Shown: piece after piece, positions 9,072 to 19,224 of the stretch
Layout of the letters: each line of letters opens with the position of its first letter
Position numbering within the stretch: the first letter of the stretch is position 1
Source: Gammaproteobacteria bacterium
Lineage (GTDB): Bacteria; Pseudomonadota; Gammaproteobacteria; SZUA-229
NCBI GenBank assembly: GCA_029882395.1
Contig: JAOUKT010000004.1
Location: forward strand, 1-64,000
DNA length: 64,000 bases
Direction: 5' to 3'
The notes under the pieces: model-generated
Databases searched by the model: none
What the model saw: the letters and a program-made list of their open reading frames with translations, nothing else
Told to the model about the DNA's origin: nothing
Position numbers and translations under genes: made by a program

Positions 9072-9856
9072 CAGGCTTTAATCTCGTAATCATAGTCAAT
9101 GGTCAGCGGCGCATGGTCGGAAAACCATTCATCTTTGAAGACACTGGCTGATTTAACGGTATTCTGTAGATTAGGTGTGATGATCTGGTAGTCAATGCGC
9201 CATCCCACATTATTGGCGCGGGCATTGCCACGGTTGGACCACCAGGTGTATTGGTGTGCTTCTTTGTTGACTTCACGAAAGGCATCGACATAACCCAGGC
9301 CTTCAGGTGTAAGCAATTCATCCAGCCACTGGCGTTCTTCTGGCAGGCAGCCCGAGTTTTTCTGATTGCCTTTCCAGTTTTTAATATCGATTTCTTTGTG
9401 CACGATATTCCAGTCACCACAAATAATGAATTCACGGCGTTTGCGGCGCAATGACTTCATGTAATCGCCAAAACGCTGCATAAAATCAAATTTTACGGCT
9501 TGCCGTTCGTCGCTGGCTGAGCCGGAATGCATATACAGGGATATGACGCTGAGGCCATCAAACTGGGCTTCAATATAACGGCCTTCGTTATCAATGTCTG
9601 ACCAGCCAATACCCTTAATCACTTTTTTGGGTTTAACGCGGCTGTAAATGGCTACCCCGCTGTAGCCTTTTTTAACGGCGTCATGGTAATAACAGTGGTA
9701 GCCTTCCGGGCAGAAGACAGGGTCGCCGAGCTGGTGCTCCTGAGCTTTGGTTTCCTGGATGCATAAAACATCGATATCCTGGTGTTCAAACCAGTCAAAA
9801 AAACCTTTGCGTGCGGCGGCACGGATACCGTTTAAATTTGCGCTGACAATTCTCAT
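9071..9856 (-). CDS. xthA: Exodeoxyribonuclease III
   Basis: A 261-residue EEP-fold nuclease. It begins MRIVSANLNGIRAAARKG and shows the metal-binding glutamate in VLCIQETKAQ, the YSGVAIYSR strand, the aspartate/asparagine motif GDWNIVHKEID, WWSNRGNARANNVGWRIDY, and the catalytic end SDHAPLTID. It is an AP endonuclease and 3'-5' exonuclease in base excision repair. A start at 9883 would add nine residues and also has an AGG upstream; 9856 matches the usual family N-terminus. It is the first gene of a three-gene operon with ampG. Confidence 0.93.
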   Translation of the reverse strand: MRIVSANLNGIRAAARKGFFDWFEHQDIDVLCIQETKAQEHQLGDPVFCPEGYHCYYHDAVKKGYSGVAIYSRVKPKKVIKGIGWSDIDNEGRYIEAQFDGLSVISLYMHSGSASDERQAVKFDFMQRFGDYMKSLRRKRREFIICGDWNIVHKEIDIKNWKGNQKNSGCLPEERQWLDELLTPEGLGYVDAFREVNKEAHQYTWWSNRGNARANNVGWRIDYQIITPNLQNTVKSASVFKDEWFSDHAPLTIDYDYEIKA

Positions 9857-9937
9857 AACCTGGCCTGTGATCTCGTTGGCCATATGATACCTGAGAATTA
9901 GTTTTTTTGATGGCTAATTGTGAACGGCTAATGCTGA

Positions 9938-9943
9938 TATAAT
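9938..9943 (+). promoter_or_regulatory. Candidate -10 box upstream of the hybrid kinase
   Basis: A perfect TATAAT lies 79 bp upstream of the preferred start of the hybrid kinase gene, in the divergent interval with xthA. No good -35 hexamer is seen at 16-18 bp, so the assignment is tentative. Confidence 0.35.
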
Positions 9944-10021
9944 CAAGCAGCTGATTCGTAAGATAACGTCTATATAGTGTCCTCAGGATCGTTTTTCATA
10001 CCCGTAATTAAGTCAAAACGC

Positions 10022-11746
10022 ATGAATTTTAAAGAAATACTCACCAGTTCACATGAATTTAGCGCAGAAGAGATACAGCTGATCTTTAAGTTTCGTGTGC
10101 TCAATTACTTTATGTCGATTGCGGTCATCTTTGCCTTGCTGATTGCTTTTTTAGGTTTTCAGGGCATCATGCAAACGGGCACAGATCAGTCGATTGCCAA
10201 CTTCATTTATGCGGCTGTTAATCTGCTGTTGATTGTCTACCTGCGGCAGAACAAAACACATTTTCATCAGGTTGCCTGGCTCGCGGTGATCGCCTCTATG
10301 CTGATTTATATTGCGGCACTGATCAATGTCGAAACCGATACCGCTCGCGTGGTCTGGTTTTATATTGCGGTTTATATTGCCTATATGGTTCTGAGTGTGC
10401 GCGCCGGCATGATCGTTACTCTGATATCAATCCTTATAATCGCGGGTGCGCATGCGCGACTGGATTTATATATTTCGGATATCGCTATTGCAACATTTAT
10501 CTTCGCTTTAATAGTGCTCAGTCTTCTGGCGCGCGCTCATGCACTGCATATTGATGATGTTGAAACAATCATTAAAGAAAAAAACCTTAAACTTGAAAGC
10601 AATGTCAGGGCAATGGACTTTGCCTTGGCCGCTGCGCAGGAAGCCAGCCAGGTAAAGAGTTTATTTCTTGCCAATATGAGCCATGAAATCAGAACGCCTA
10701 TGAATGGCGTGCTGAGTATGGTGCAGGTGCTGGAAAATACAAGCCTTGATGAGCAGCAGCACAGTTACCTGAGCGCGATAAAACGATCGGGCGATTTTTT
10801 ATTGGTATTAATCGATGATTTACTGGATATTTCTAAAATTGAATCGGGAACCTTCAGCTTAAAACCGGAGAAGTTCAACACCTGGGACATTATTGAGGAT
10901 ATATTAAACCAGGTGGATCCTTTGTTTGATGAGTCCAGTGCGCATTTTAGTACGAGCATAAAGCAGGACTTACCGGCCAATATTTATACCGATGCCATCA
11001 GGCTGAAACAGGTCGTCATTAACCTGATAGGTAATGCGGCTAAATTTACCCCCAATGGCGAGGTGCAGTTACGCATTAATGGTGAACATGTCAACGACTC
11101 ATATCGTTTCCTGATCGAGGTAGAAGATAACGGTATTGGTGTGCCAGAAGAAAAACAAAAAACGATTTTTGAAGAGTTCCAGCAGTTATCCGCTGAACGC
11201 ATTTCAAACAAAGGCGTGGGTTTAGGTCTTGCCATCTGTCATAAAATCATAGAAAAAATGCAGGGCACAATAAAGCTGACTTCGACAGAAGGAAAAGGCA
11301 GTTGTTTTAGGGTGGAAGTTGTTATTCCGGTGATTGAAAGCCACGATGAAATAGCAGCAAAGCTTGTGACAAGCGTGCCGGAAAAACTCAAAGTATTGGT
11401 TGTTGAGGATGATAATATCAGTCGCGTGGCCGTGCGGGCATTATTAAGCGGTCATGGGCACGCTGTGGTGGTGGCAGAAAACGGCCAGCAGGCAATTGAA
11501 TGCCTGCAAAAAGAAAATTTTGATGTCGTGCTCATGGATATCCATATGCCGGTTGTAAACGGTGTCGAAGCGACGCAAGTCATCAAACAGCAAGGCTTAA
11601 CCTCCGCGCCCATCATCGGCATGACCGCCAGCGTCATGAATGATGAAAAAGAAAGTTATTTTGAAGCCGGAATGGACGCGCTGGTGGAAAAACCCATTTT
11701 GTTTGATCACCTGATGCAGGTCATTGGCGCGCAGTTGTCGAAATAA
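10022..11746 (+). CDS. Membrane-bound hybrid sensor histidine kinase
   Basis: A 574-residue protein from the ATG at 10022; an upstream GTG at 9977 would add 15 residues. Five or six hydrophobic segments fill roughly residues 25-190 and form a membrane sensor module without a large periplasmic loop. They are followed by a short coiled coil, HisKA with FLANMSHEIRTPMNGVL, the ATPase domain (NLIGNAAKFTPNGEV, EDNGIGVPEEK, GVGLGLAICHKIIEKM) and a C-terminal receiver with aspartate in VVLMDIHMPVVNG. The chemistry parts are complete. No response regulator or HPt gene is adjacent, so it probably signals through a distant partner. The signal is unknown. Confidence 0.9.
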   Translation: MNFKEILTSSHEFSAEEIQLIFKFRVLNYFMSIAVIFALLIAFLGFQGIMQTGTDQSIANFIYAAVNLLLIVYLRQNKTHFHQVAWLAVIASMLIYIAALINVETDTARVVWFYIAVYIAYMVLSVRAGMIVTLISILIIAGAHARLDLYISDIAIATFIFALIVLSLLARAHALHIDDVETIIKEKNLKLESNVRAMDFALAAAQEASQVKSLFLANMSHEIRTPMNGVLSMVQVLENTSLDEQQHSYLSAIKRSGDFLLVLIDDLLDISKIESGTFSLKPEKFNTWDIIEDILNQVDPLFDESSAHFSTSIKQDLPANIYTDAIRLKQVVINLIGNAAKFTPNGEVQLRINGEHVNDSYRFLIEVEDNGIGVPEEKQKTIFEEFQQLSAERISNKGVGLGLAICHKIIEKMQGTIKLTSTEGKGSCFRVEVVIPVIESHDEIAAKLVTSVPEKLKVLVVEDDNISRVAVRALLSGHGHAVVVAENGQQAIECLQKENFDVVLMDIHMPVVNGVEATQVIKQQGLTSAPIIGMTASVMNDEKESYFEAGMDALVEKPILFDHLMQVIGAQLSK

Positions 11747-11809
11747 TGCGTTTATCACAGTTTTAAAACATTATTATTTTAACTAGCCGATTACACAGCT
11801 TTTAAAAAG

Positions 11810-12538
11810 TTAATCGCGGCTGGCTCTGGCCAGCACCCAGACGTCGACTTTCTTGATACCGTTTTTTTTCAGCAATCGTGCGACCTCGTTGACAGTGCTA
11901 CCGGTTGACATAACATCGTCAACGATAGCGACATGTTGATAGCGCTTTTGCTGAGCCCGGCTCAAGCTAAAAATGCCTTTGACATTTTTTTTTCGCAGCT
12001 TGGCGTCAAGCCCGCTTTGTTGTGCACTATTGACGGGGCGCTGAACAAACCGGGTATCCAGAGGGCAATTTAAGTGTTTAGCGATGTGTTTTGATAATTC
12101 CTCGGCCTGATTAAAACCGCGATGAAAGCGACGTTGATAATGCAAGGGCACAGGAATAATGACATCAGGCAGGGGCAGCTGGTGTTTTCGTTGGCGCTCA
12201 ATTAAATGTTTTGTCATCAATTGAGCCAGCAGATGAGCGTAGAGTATTTTATTATGGAACTTCATTTGCTGAATCAGCCAGATCATCGGGTTCTGGTAAT
12301 GGTAGATGCTGATAACCTGATCATAAAAAGGTTTTGTTTGTAAGCACTGCCCGCATAATTGTTTTTCGTGAGTGCCGGTCAATGCGATGCCGCACTGAAA
12401 ACAGGCCTGTTGAACCAGCGAGAGGTCTTTTTCGCAAGCATGACACAGATCCCGTTCAGCTGTTTGGGCTGGGGTCACGGCTGACCGGCAGAGCACACAG
12501 CGCCGGGGATAGATGATAGTTAAAATCCTTTTAAGCAT
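11810..12538 (-). CDS. comF: ComF family phosphoribosyltransferase-like protein
   Basis: A 242-residue ComF-type protein. The N-terminus has a cysteine-rich zinc-binding module (CVLCRSA, CHAC, CFQCG, CGQCL). The C-terminal part has the phosphoribosyltransferase fold with VIIPVPLHYQRRFHRGFNQAEELS and the PRPP-binding motif VAIVDDVMSTGSTVNE. ComF/GntX proteins assist DNA uptake and use of DNA as nutrient in naturally competent bacteria; dprA at 38-39 kb would fit a competence role. It is divergent from the bio cluster. Confidence 0.9.
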   Translation of the reverse strand: MLKRILTIIYPRRCVLCRSAVTPAQTAERDLCHACEKDLSLVQQACFQCGIALTGTHEKQLCGQCLQTKPFYDQVISIYHYQNPMIWLIQQMKFHNKILYAHLLAQLMTKHLIERQRKHQLPLPDVIIPVPLHYQRRFHRGFNQAEELSKHIAKHLNCPLDTRFVQRPVNSAQQSGLDAKLRKKNVKGIFSLSRAQQKRYQHVAIVDDVMSTGSTVNEVARLLKKNGIKKVDVWVLARASRD

Positions 12539-12666
12539 ATCGCTGATTTTCCATGAAAGAAGAATGCTTGCATGGCATAATAACGGGCCTTAACGCCTGA
12601 GACCAGATGTTGGGGTTTTGTTCGTTTTCAATTAACCGGCTTTTATAAGCGCCAGCGGATACTTTC

Positions 12667-13080
12667 GTGGAAAAAATCACCTATAACAAAACAATAACCG
12701 CTGCACAGTCGCGACGTACAGCTGCTCAGTTTAACTGGGGAAATATTGTGGCGATATTGATTCCTTTTCCGCTGATGATTTTCTGGTTTGGGGCATCAAT
12801 GGTGATTTATGCCATGAATCGTCACCACCCTGTGGAAAAAGTGGGGGATTACACCCAATGGGCGGCGTACCGCTTTTATTTTATTACCGGTTTTCTGGTG
12901 ATTGTGGGCTCTTTAATTCCCGGTGGTCGAGAAAGCCTCTGGTATTATGCTTATTTATGGCTGGCGGGCATTGTTATAATGTTACCCTGGTCTGTTTATG
13001 ATTTATACCGTATCCGCCGGGATGACTGGCAGGATGTGGATATTACTGTTGAAGAATACGTAGGAAATGAAGATGACTGA
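12667..13080 (+). CDS. Hypothetical three-helix membrane protein coupled to bioB
   Basis: A 137-residue protein starting at a GTG, with three predicted transmembrane segments ([53 protein letters not shown]) and an acidic C-terminus ([13 protein letters not shown]). I recognise no family. Its last 14 bp overlap the start of bioB, which suggests translational coupling. A link to biotin or pimeloyl metabolism is only suggested by position. Confidence 0.7.
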   Translation: MEKITYNKTITAAQSRRTAAQFNWGNIVAILIPFPLMIFWFGASMVIYAMNRHHPVEKVGDYTQWAAYRFYFITGFLVIVGSLIPGGRESLWYYAYLWLAGIVIMLPWSVYDLYRIRRDDWQDVDITVEEYVGNEDD

Positions 13081-14062
13081 TTCATCGATTCGTCATAACT
13101 GGCAGTTGAGTGAAATTTCGGCTTTGCTGGAAATGCCGTTTAATGATTTATTATTTAAGGCGCAGAGCATTCACCGCCAAATGTTTAACCCAAATGAAGT
13201 TCAGATCAGTACCTTGCTGAGCATCAAAACCGGTGCCTGTCCCGAGGACTGTGGTTATTGCTCTCAAAGCGCTAAACACGATACCAGTCTGGAAAAAGAA
13301 CGCTTATTGCCTTTGCAGCAAGTGATCGAGCAGGCTGCCGAAGCCCGGGCTAATGGATCATCGCGGTTTTGCATGGGGGCGGCGTGGCGTAATCCAACCG
13401 ATAAAAACCTCGACAAAGTCATCGATATGGTGAAAGCAGTTAAAGCGCTGGGCATGGAAACCTGTGTCACATTGGGCATGTTAACCGCAGAGCAAACGCG
13501 TCGAATGAAAGAAGCGGGGCTGGATTATTACAACCACAATCTCGATACGTCACCTGAGTTTTATGACAAAGTCATCACCACCCGAACCTATGATGACCGT
13601 TTAGATACACTGGAGCATGTTCGCGATGCCGGTATCAATGTCTGCAGTGGCGGCATTATCGGCATGGGTGAAACAGAAAAAGACCGCGCCAGTTTGCTGC
13701 AGCAGCTGGCAAATTTACCGGCTCACCCGCAAAGCGTACCGATCAACATGCTGGTTCAGGTTGAAGGTACACCGTTATTTAATGCTGATAAACTCGATCA
13801 CCTTGAATTTATTCGCACCATAGCGGTGGCAAGAATTATCATGCCAGCATCTTACGTGCGCCTCTCGGCTGGACGCAGTGACATGAGTGATGAAACACAG
13901 GCATTGTGTTTCTTTGCCGGTGCTAACTCCATCTTCTATGGCGATAAACTGCTGACGACTGAGAATCCGGATGAGAACCATGATCTGCATTTAATGAAGA
14001 AACTGGGTATTACACCCAGTGGCTTTAAGTCGGCAGAGCCAGCTGATCAACTGGCTAGCTGA
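13067..14062 (+). CDS. bioB: Biotin synthase
   Basis: A 331-residue radical SAM enzyme that inserts sulfur into dethiobiotin. The CxxxCxxC cluster motif is in [14 protein letters not shown]; other BioB signatures are [35 protein letters not shown]-like [16 protein letters not shown] and the [2Fe-2S] ligand region [29 protein letters not shown]. ATGs at 13067 and 13073 are both possible. bioF follows after 14 bp. No BirA-type operator could be found upstream, and bioA, bioC and bioD are not next to it downstream. Confidence 0.97.
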   Translation: MKMTDSSIRHNWQLSEISALLEMPFNDLLFKAQSIHRQMFNPNEVQISTLLSIKTGACPEDCGYCSQSAKHDTSLEKERLLPLQQVIEQAAEARANGSSRFCMGAAWRNPTDKNLDKVIDMVKAVKALGMETCVTLGMLTAEQTRRMKEAGLDYYNHNLDTSPEFYDKVITTRTYDDRLDTLEHVRDAGINVCSGGIIGMGETEKDRASLLQQLANLPAHPQSVPINMLVQVEGTPLFNADKLDHLEFIRTIAVARIIMPASYVRLSAGRSDMSDETQALCFFAGANSIFYGDKLLTTENPDENHDLHLMKKLGITPSGFKSAEPADQLAS

Positions 14063-14076
14063 AAAACAAGCCTTTT

Positions 14077-15228
14077 GTGAAATCGTTTAAAGCGCAGTTA
14101 GAGCAGAAAAAAGCCGCCGGCCTTTACCGGCAGCGGCGCATTACTCAGGGCCCGCAGTCAACGCAACTGATGGTTGATGGTAAAAAAGTCATCAACTTCT
14201 GCAGCAACAATTATCTGGGGCTGGCCAACCACCCGGCAATCAATGAGGCGTTTAAAAAAGGCATAGATCGTTACGGCAGTGGCAGTGGTGCAGCGCATTT
14301 AATCAACGGCCATAGCGCTGCGCATCATGCACTGGAAGAAGAGCTGGCTGAATTCACCGGCTATGCCCGCTGTTTGTTATTTTCAACCGGTTATATGGCT
14401 AACCTGGGTGTGGTTCAGGCAATGCTGGGCCGCGGCGACGTGGTACTGCAAGACCGCTTAAACCATGCCTCATTATTGGATGCAGCATTATTGTCAGGTG
14501 CCCGTTTTAGCCGCTATGCTCATGCTAGCGTAGAAGCGGCCAGAATACTGCTGCTTAAAAATGCCCAGCAGCACAGCATGCTGTTAACCGATGGTGTGTT
14601 TAGCATGGACGGTGATATCGCGCCGCTACCTGAGCTGGCGCATGCCTGCCAGCAATATGACAGTTATTTAATGCTCGATGACGCACATGGAATGGGCGTG
14701 CTGGGTGAGAATGGCCGCGGCTGTATGGAACATTTTGATTTAGACGCGTCGGCGGTACCGGTTTTAATGGGTACGCTGGGTAAAGCCTTTGGCACAGCCG
14801 GCGCCTTTGTCGCTGCTGATGAGGAGATAATCGAATACTTAATTCAACATGCGCGAACATATATTTACACCACGGCAATGCCTGCCGCCTTGGCTGAAGC
14901 GACCAGGGCCAGTTTAAAGTTAGTGCAAACAGAAAGCTGGCGACGAGACAAGTTAAAACAGTTGATAAAAACGTTCCGCCAGGCTGTTTCTGAAATGGGT
15001 TATGAGTTAATGGACTCAGAGACACCGATACAGCCGCTCGTGATTGGCGACAGCCATCAAGCGATGAAAATAAGTCAGCAGCTGTTAGATCAGGGTATTC
15101 ATGTCGGTGCGATCAGGCCGCCCACTGTCGAGGAAGGAAGCGCCAGATTGCGAATCACCTTTAATGCTGAGCATAGTTTTGAGCAGTTACAGCAGCTGGT
15201 CAATGCGCTGCAGGAAATCAGAACATAA
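14077..15228 (+). CDS. bioF: 8-amino-7-oxononanoate synthase
   Basis: A 383-residue PLP enzyme that condenses pimeloyl-ACP/CoA with alanine, the first committed step of biotin ring assembly. Motifs include CSNNYLGLANHP, GSGSGAAHLINGHSAAHHALE, LMLDDAHGMGVLGENGRG and the PLP lysine in LMGTLGKAFGTAGAF. It starts with a GTG 14 bp after bioB, and the two are clearly co-transcribed. The gene following on the same strand has its own upstream region and is unrelated. Confidence 0.96.
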   Translation: MKSFKAQLEQKKAAGLYRQRRITQGPQSTQLMVDGKKVINFCSNNYLGLANHPAINEAFKKGIDRYGSGSGAAHLINGHSAAHHALEEELAEFTGYARCLLFSTGYMANLGVVQAMLGRGDVVLQDRLNHASLLDAALLSGARFSRYAHASVEAARILLLKNAQQHSMLLTDGVFSMDGDIAPLPELAHACQQYDSYLMLDDAHGMGVLGENGRGCMEHFDLDASAVPVLMGTLGKAFGTAGAFVAADEEIIEYLIQHARTYIYTTAMPAALAEATRASLKLVQTESWRRDKLKQLIKTFRQAVSEMGYELMDSETPIQPLVIGDSHQAMKISQQLLDQGIHVGAIRPPTVEEGSARLRITFNAEHSFEQLQQLVNALQEIRT

Positions 15229-15446
15229 GCTGATTTTTGTGAAACGCATCATGACGTGATGAGGTGTTAATCGCTATATTATTAATATAAACCGTTTTTT
15301 GTGACCAGAGAGCGTTAAGCGCAGACGAAATCAACATAAAAACTTTCAGCAACTTGGCAAAATGCCAGATTATCATCTAAACTAAACTTTAGATTTTGTT
15401 TTTAACCTCCCGAAAATACAAAGAATTTGGGAATGAGGAGTTCAGT

Positions 15447-16124
15447 ATGAAAAAACTAGTATTATCAATTAGCCTGTTAGCAACGCTAGCTATTGCTTCA
15501 TTTTCGGCTAATGCAGCCATGATTTTAGGCATCGATGCCGGTTACTATGTCTGGCAGCCAAGCGTCAGTGGTTCACTTGATAATGGTGCAACTGAAGTGG
15601 ATGCCGCAGGGTATACCGATGGCACAAATGGCGTTACCTATCTGGCTTTTGAGCACCCTGTTCCTTTTATCCCTAATGTTAAACTGCAGATGACTGAAAT
15701 GGCAGCCGATGGTTCAACTGGCAATGCCATCGATTTATCGCATACGGACAGTGTGTTTTATTATGAAATTCTGGATAATTTCGTTTCGGTTGATATTGGT
15801 CTGATCGCCCGTGCTTTTGATGGCAGTTTTAATATTGGCGGAACGCCAAGCATAATGGACGATACCGTTTATATGGTTTACACCGCGGCTGAAGTGATCA
15901 TTCCTTTTGCGGGTCTGTCTGTCGGTATGGAAATCAATAACGATATGGGTTTTGATGATAATGCAATCGTCGATACAAAAATGCGCCTGAGATATGAAAT
16001 TCTCAGCGGCCTGGGTGTTGAGCTTGGCCAGCGTACAGTCACTATGTCACTGAAAGAAAGTGCACCGCTGACTAAAGACCTTAAGTTTGACGGCACCTAT
16101 ATTGCACTTACCTATACATTCTAA
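15447..16124 (+). CDS. TIGR04219-family outer-membrane beta-barrel protein
   Basis: A 225-residue protein from the ATG at 15447, which has GAGGAG at an ideal distance; a longer TTG-started frame is disfavoured. The signal peptide is MKKLVLSISLLATLAIASFSANA. The mature part begins with MILGIDAGYYVWQPSVSG and ends in YIALTYTF, with the terminal phenylalanine typical of outer-membrane barrels. The pattern matches the TIGR04219 barrel family of gammaproteobacteria. It is monocistronic, with a 218-bp upstream region and a strong terminator. The role is unknown. Confidence 0.83.
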   Translation: MKKLVLSISLLATLAIASFSANAAMILGIDAGYYVWQPSVSGSLDNGATEVDAAGYTDGTNGVTYLAFEHPVPFIPNVKLQMTEMAADGSTGNAIDLSHTDSVFYYEILDNFVSVDIGLIARAFDGSFNIGGTPSIMDDTVYMVYTAAEVIIPFAGLSVGMEINNDMGFDDNAIVDTKMRLRYEILSGLGVELGQRTVTMSLKESAPLTKDLKFDGTYIALTYTF

Positions 16125-16144
16125 TACTGATGCTTAGTAAAAAA

Positions 16145-16170
16145 AGCCCTGCCATGCAGGGCTTTTTTTT
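16145..16170 (+). terminator. Rho-independent terminator after the outer-membrane protein gene
   Basis: Inverted repeat AGCCCTGC-CAT-GCAGGGCT followed by a run of eight T, 20 bp after the stop codon. It is a strong intrinsic terminator; the preceding A-run makes it partly bidirectional. Confidence 0.92.
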
Positions 16171-16259
16171 GGCTTATCACTTTTGCAAAATAAGCGCTAT
16201 ACTGAAAGAACGCTGTCATGATTCAATAACGAATATAAATCACATGATAAGAACGGCAC

Positions 16260-18809
16260 TTGGCTAAAGTATTCATAAAAAACTGGTTTCTTCCCTTTTA
16301 TCACAGTTTACGCGGTAAGTTTATACTCGCATCAGTATTGGTCAGCGCGGTGTTAATTGTCAGTAACATTGCAACTCAATTTTATATCAATCAGTCTTCA
16401 TCCGAAGCCACCTTTTTGCTGGAGCGGCGTCTTGAAAAACTCAACCAGACACGTTTTATCATGGACAATGTCTGGGATGTCAGTTTCTTTCTTGAGGAGC
16501 ACTCGATAGCCCCTTCAAACTCAACGTACTCGCGCGTTTTTAATAAAATGATAATGTCAGTTGAGCGGCTGTTAAAATTAATCGAATCAGAATCAGCTGA
16601 TGAAAAAATAGTAGAGAAGCTGGTGGTGATCCTGAGTGATTTTAACCAGCTAGGTATTTATATTAATCAGCTGATGGATGTAAGAGCGAACCCTGCAAAG
16701 TTATACCCGGCAATTGAGATATCCCGTTCCAGCATGTTTGAAAGTCAAAAGCTGTTCTCTCATCTTGTCAGTGAGAGTATCGATGAAACCATTGCGGCAC
16801 TGGAGCCTTCGGAAACTGTAGTTTTAGAACAGCTGCTTGATTTGAGGTATAAATGGGTGCAGGTTACATCGTTATACCGTATGTATCTTGTGAATCGCCT
16901 GGCGTTACTCGATAGTGATGCGTTAACCAGCCAGGTGGGGACGGTTAATATATATTTAAAAAATATCAATGATGGTCTGGTGTTATTAAACCGTTTTAAA
17001 GCAAGCGGTGTGCTGGGGTTTCAGACGGAGGAATCTTTACCGGATATGATGAAAGCGGTAAATGACTGGACTGAAAGTTTCAAAAAAATTGTTTCAACAG
17101 ATACGCCTGAAGAGTGGCGCTCAGATTATTCCATAATAAAAACAAAAGTCGCGCCTTTAATGAAAGTAATCTGGGAGAACGTACGCGATTATGATGAAAA
17201 TATTGAGCACGATGTAAAAAACAGCATCATAGATTTGTCTGGGGTTGCAAGCAATACCAGCCTTATTTTATGGGGGCTGACCATAACGGGAATGCTTGTT
17301 TTGGTCGCGTTGTTTTATTTTGTGCACAATACGGTTCTGAACCCGATTAAACAGATATCAGTAGCAATGAGGCAGGAAGCTCAGGATGGAAGTTTTTTAA
17401 AGCCGCTGTTGATTAAAGGAAAGTCGTTAGAAACGAAAAGTTTAATTGAGGCATTTTCATACATGCAGTTACAGGTACATAGCCGCAAGAGTGACCTTGA
17501 GTATCAGGCGTTACATGATGATCTCACCAAACTGCCCAACCGTTTATTATTGTTTGATCGCCTTGAACAGAATATCAGTAAAGCTAAACGTGATCAGGGT
17601 TCGCTAACGTTGATTATGATGGACCTGGACCGGTTCAAAGAAATCAATGATACCCTGGGTCATCATGCCGGCGATGAGTTATTGCAGCTGGTGAGTAATC
17701 GTCTTATCCATAGTCTGCGGGAAGTGGATACGGTTGCGCGTCTGGGGGGTGACGAGTTTGCGATACTGATTCCTGACTGTGACCGGGAAAGATCAAAAAT
17801 AATCGCTCAAAAAATTCAGCAGAGTATGCAGGCTGCTTTAGAGATTAATGAGCAATCATTATATATCCATGGAAGTTTGGGTATTGCTATTTACCCGCAG
17901 CATGGAACGGATGTTGAAACCTTGTTAAAAAACGCTGATATTGCCATGTATGCATCTAAAAGAAATAATAGCGATTACGAAATTTATGTCTATGAGCAAG
18001 AACTACACAGCATTAACAAACTGGAGCTAAAATTCAAATTGCAAAAAGCGATTCAAAATGGTGAGCTGCAATTATATTATCAACCGCAGTTAAGCTGCGA
18101 TGATCTGCGTCTGGTGGGGGCCGAGGCTTTGTTAAGATGGGTTAGCAATGAGGACGGAAATATCTCACCGGATGTGTTTATCCCCCTGGCGGAAGAGTCG
18201 GGGCTGATAAAGAGCCTGACCGAATGGGTTATTGTTGAGGCCATGAAACAGAAACAAATCTGGCTGCAGAACCTGCTTGAGGTTCCTGTCAGTATCAATT
18301 TATCCGCTTGGAATTTATCAGATCCTGAATTGCATGATTATGTTTTACGTTGTTTTGAGAAATATGATTTGACAGCCGAGGATGTGTCTTTTGAAATCAC
18401 AGAAAGTGCAATGATGAACGATACCGAACGGGCCCTGAAGATAATGCAAAGTTTTAATAAAAGCGGTTTTGATCTGATTGTAGATGATTATGGTACGGGC
18501 TTTTCCTCGCTGGCCTATCTTAAGAAATTCCCGGTTAAAGAACTCAAGATAGACAAATCATTTGTGATCAATATGATTGAAAACGAAAATGATGCCGTTA
18601 TTGTAAAGTCGACCATAGACTTGGCGCACAATCTTGGTTTAGGTGTGATTGCCGAGGGCGTTGAAACAAAAGAAATATTTGATCTGCTGAAGGCGCTGGA
18701 TTGTGACAAGGCGCAGGGTTATTTTATAGCCAGGCCGATGCCGGCTGATAAGTTTAATGTCTGGTTCTCAAGCTACCGGCTAAATCAATTATCTGAAGTT
18801 ATAAGCTAG
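16260..18809 (+). CDS. Membrane GGDEF-EAL protein (c-di-GMP turnover)
   Basis: An 849-residue protein starting at TTG, the only start that keeps the N-terminal transmembrane helix (ILASVLVSAVLIVSNIATQF). A periplasmic helical sensor of about 300 residues is followed by a second transmembrane helix (LILWGLTITGMLVLVALFYF), a HAMP-like linker, then a GGDEF domain (MDLDRFKEINDTLGHHAG, RLGGDEFAIL, I-site REVD) and an EAL domain. The EAL domain keeps GAEALLRW, ITESAMM, VDDYGTGFSSLAYLK, LKIDKSF and AEGVET. Both active sites look intact, so either synthesis or hydrolysis may dominate. Its stop overlaps the convergent MazG-like gene by 4 bp. Confidence 0.93.
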   Translation: MAKVFIKNWFLPFYHSLRGKFILASVLVSAVLIVSNIATQFYINQSSSEATFLLERRLEKLNQTRFIMDNVWDVSFFLEEHSIAPSNSTYSRVFNKMIMSVERLLKLIESESADEKIVEKLVVILSDFNQLGIYINQLMDVRANPAKLYPAIEISRSSMFESQKLFSHLVSESIDETIAALEPSETVVLEQLLDLRYKWVQVTSLYRMYLVNRLALLDSDALTSQVGTVNIYLKNINDGLVLLNRFKASGVLGFQTEESLPDMMKAVNDWTESFKKIVSTDTPEEWRSDYSIIKTKVAPLMKVIWENVRDYDENIEHDVKNSIIDLSGVASNTSLILWGLTITGMLVLVALFYFVHNTVLNPIKQISVAMRQEAQDGSFLKPLLIKGKSLETKSLIEAFSYMQLQVHSRKSDLEYQALHDDLTKLPNRLLLFDRLEQNISKAKRDQGSLTLIMMDLDRFKEINDTLGHHAGDELLQLVSNRLIHSLREVDTVARLGGDEFAILIPDCDRERSKIIAQKIQQSMQAALEINEQSLYIHGSLGIAIYPQHGTDVETLLKNADIAMYASKRNNSDYEIYVYEQELHSINKLELKFKLQKAIQNGELQLYYQPQLSCDDLRLVGAEALLRWVSNEDGNISPDVFIPLAEESGLIKSLTEWVIVEAMKQKQIWLQNLLEVPVSINLSAWNLSDPELHDYVLRCFEKYDLTAEDVSFEITESAMMNDTERALKIMQSFNKSGFDLIVDDYGTGFSSLAYLKKFPVKELKIDKSFVINMIENENDAVIVKSTIDLAHNLGLGVIAEGVETKEIFDLLKALDCDKAQGYFIARPMPADKFNVWFSSYRLNQLSEVIS

Positions 18810-19138
18810 CAGCCACGGAATTCAGAGACCCTGATTCTGCCGTCTACCATTCGCGATTGCCGCTTCATTAATGTATCCATCTTTTTCCAGAAGACATCAT
18901 TCAAATCAAAATCTTTTGCAATGGCTGTGCCCATGATCAATATCAGCAGGTCGGCGCATTCTTCGGCCAGTTCAGCGAGTGGTTTGCCTTTAGTCACGCA
19001 GGCCGAAATCTCGCCCAGTTCTTCGGCCATTAACGCCAGACGGTACGTCATTTCTTCGCCGCCATTTTCTTTGAAGCGGTGTTTGTCGTGGAAAGCCTGA
19101 ACGGCATCCAGCATGGCCTGATAAGAGTCGTTGTTCAT
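18806..19138 (-). CDS. MazG-like nucleotide pyrophosphohydrolase
   Basis: A 110-residue all-alpha NTP pyrophosphatase. It shows the paired acidic motifs of the fold, MAEELGEISACV and LAEECADLLILIMG, which bind magnesium. Members of this short subgroup hydrolyse (d)NTPs to monophosphates, often for housecleaning; the substrate cannot be inferred. It ends inside the last codons of the convergent GGDEF-EAL gene. Confidence 0.82.
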   Translation of the reverse strand: MNNDSYQAMLDAVQAFHDKHRFKENGGEEMTYRLALMAEELGEISACVTKGKPLAELAEECADLLILIMGTAIAKDFDLNDVFWKKMDTLMKRQSRMVDGRIRVSEFRGC

Positions 19139-19224
19139 AATGGGCTCACTATTTTTATTGATATCACTGCATGCCGATGATAAATCATCTACAATCGTTT
19201 TAACATGTCTAAGATTTACTGCTG

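Noticed and set aside
12539-13066. BirA operator near bioB
   Set aside because: No inverted repeat of the TTGTAAACC type was found upstream of the bio genes or the coupled membrane protein gene.
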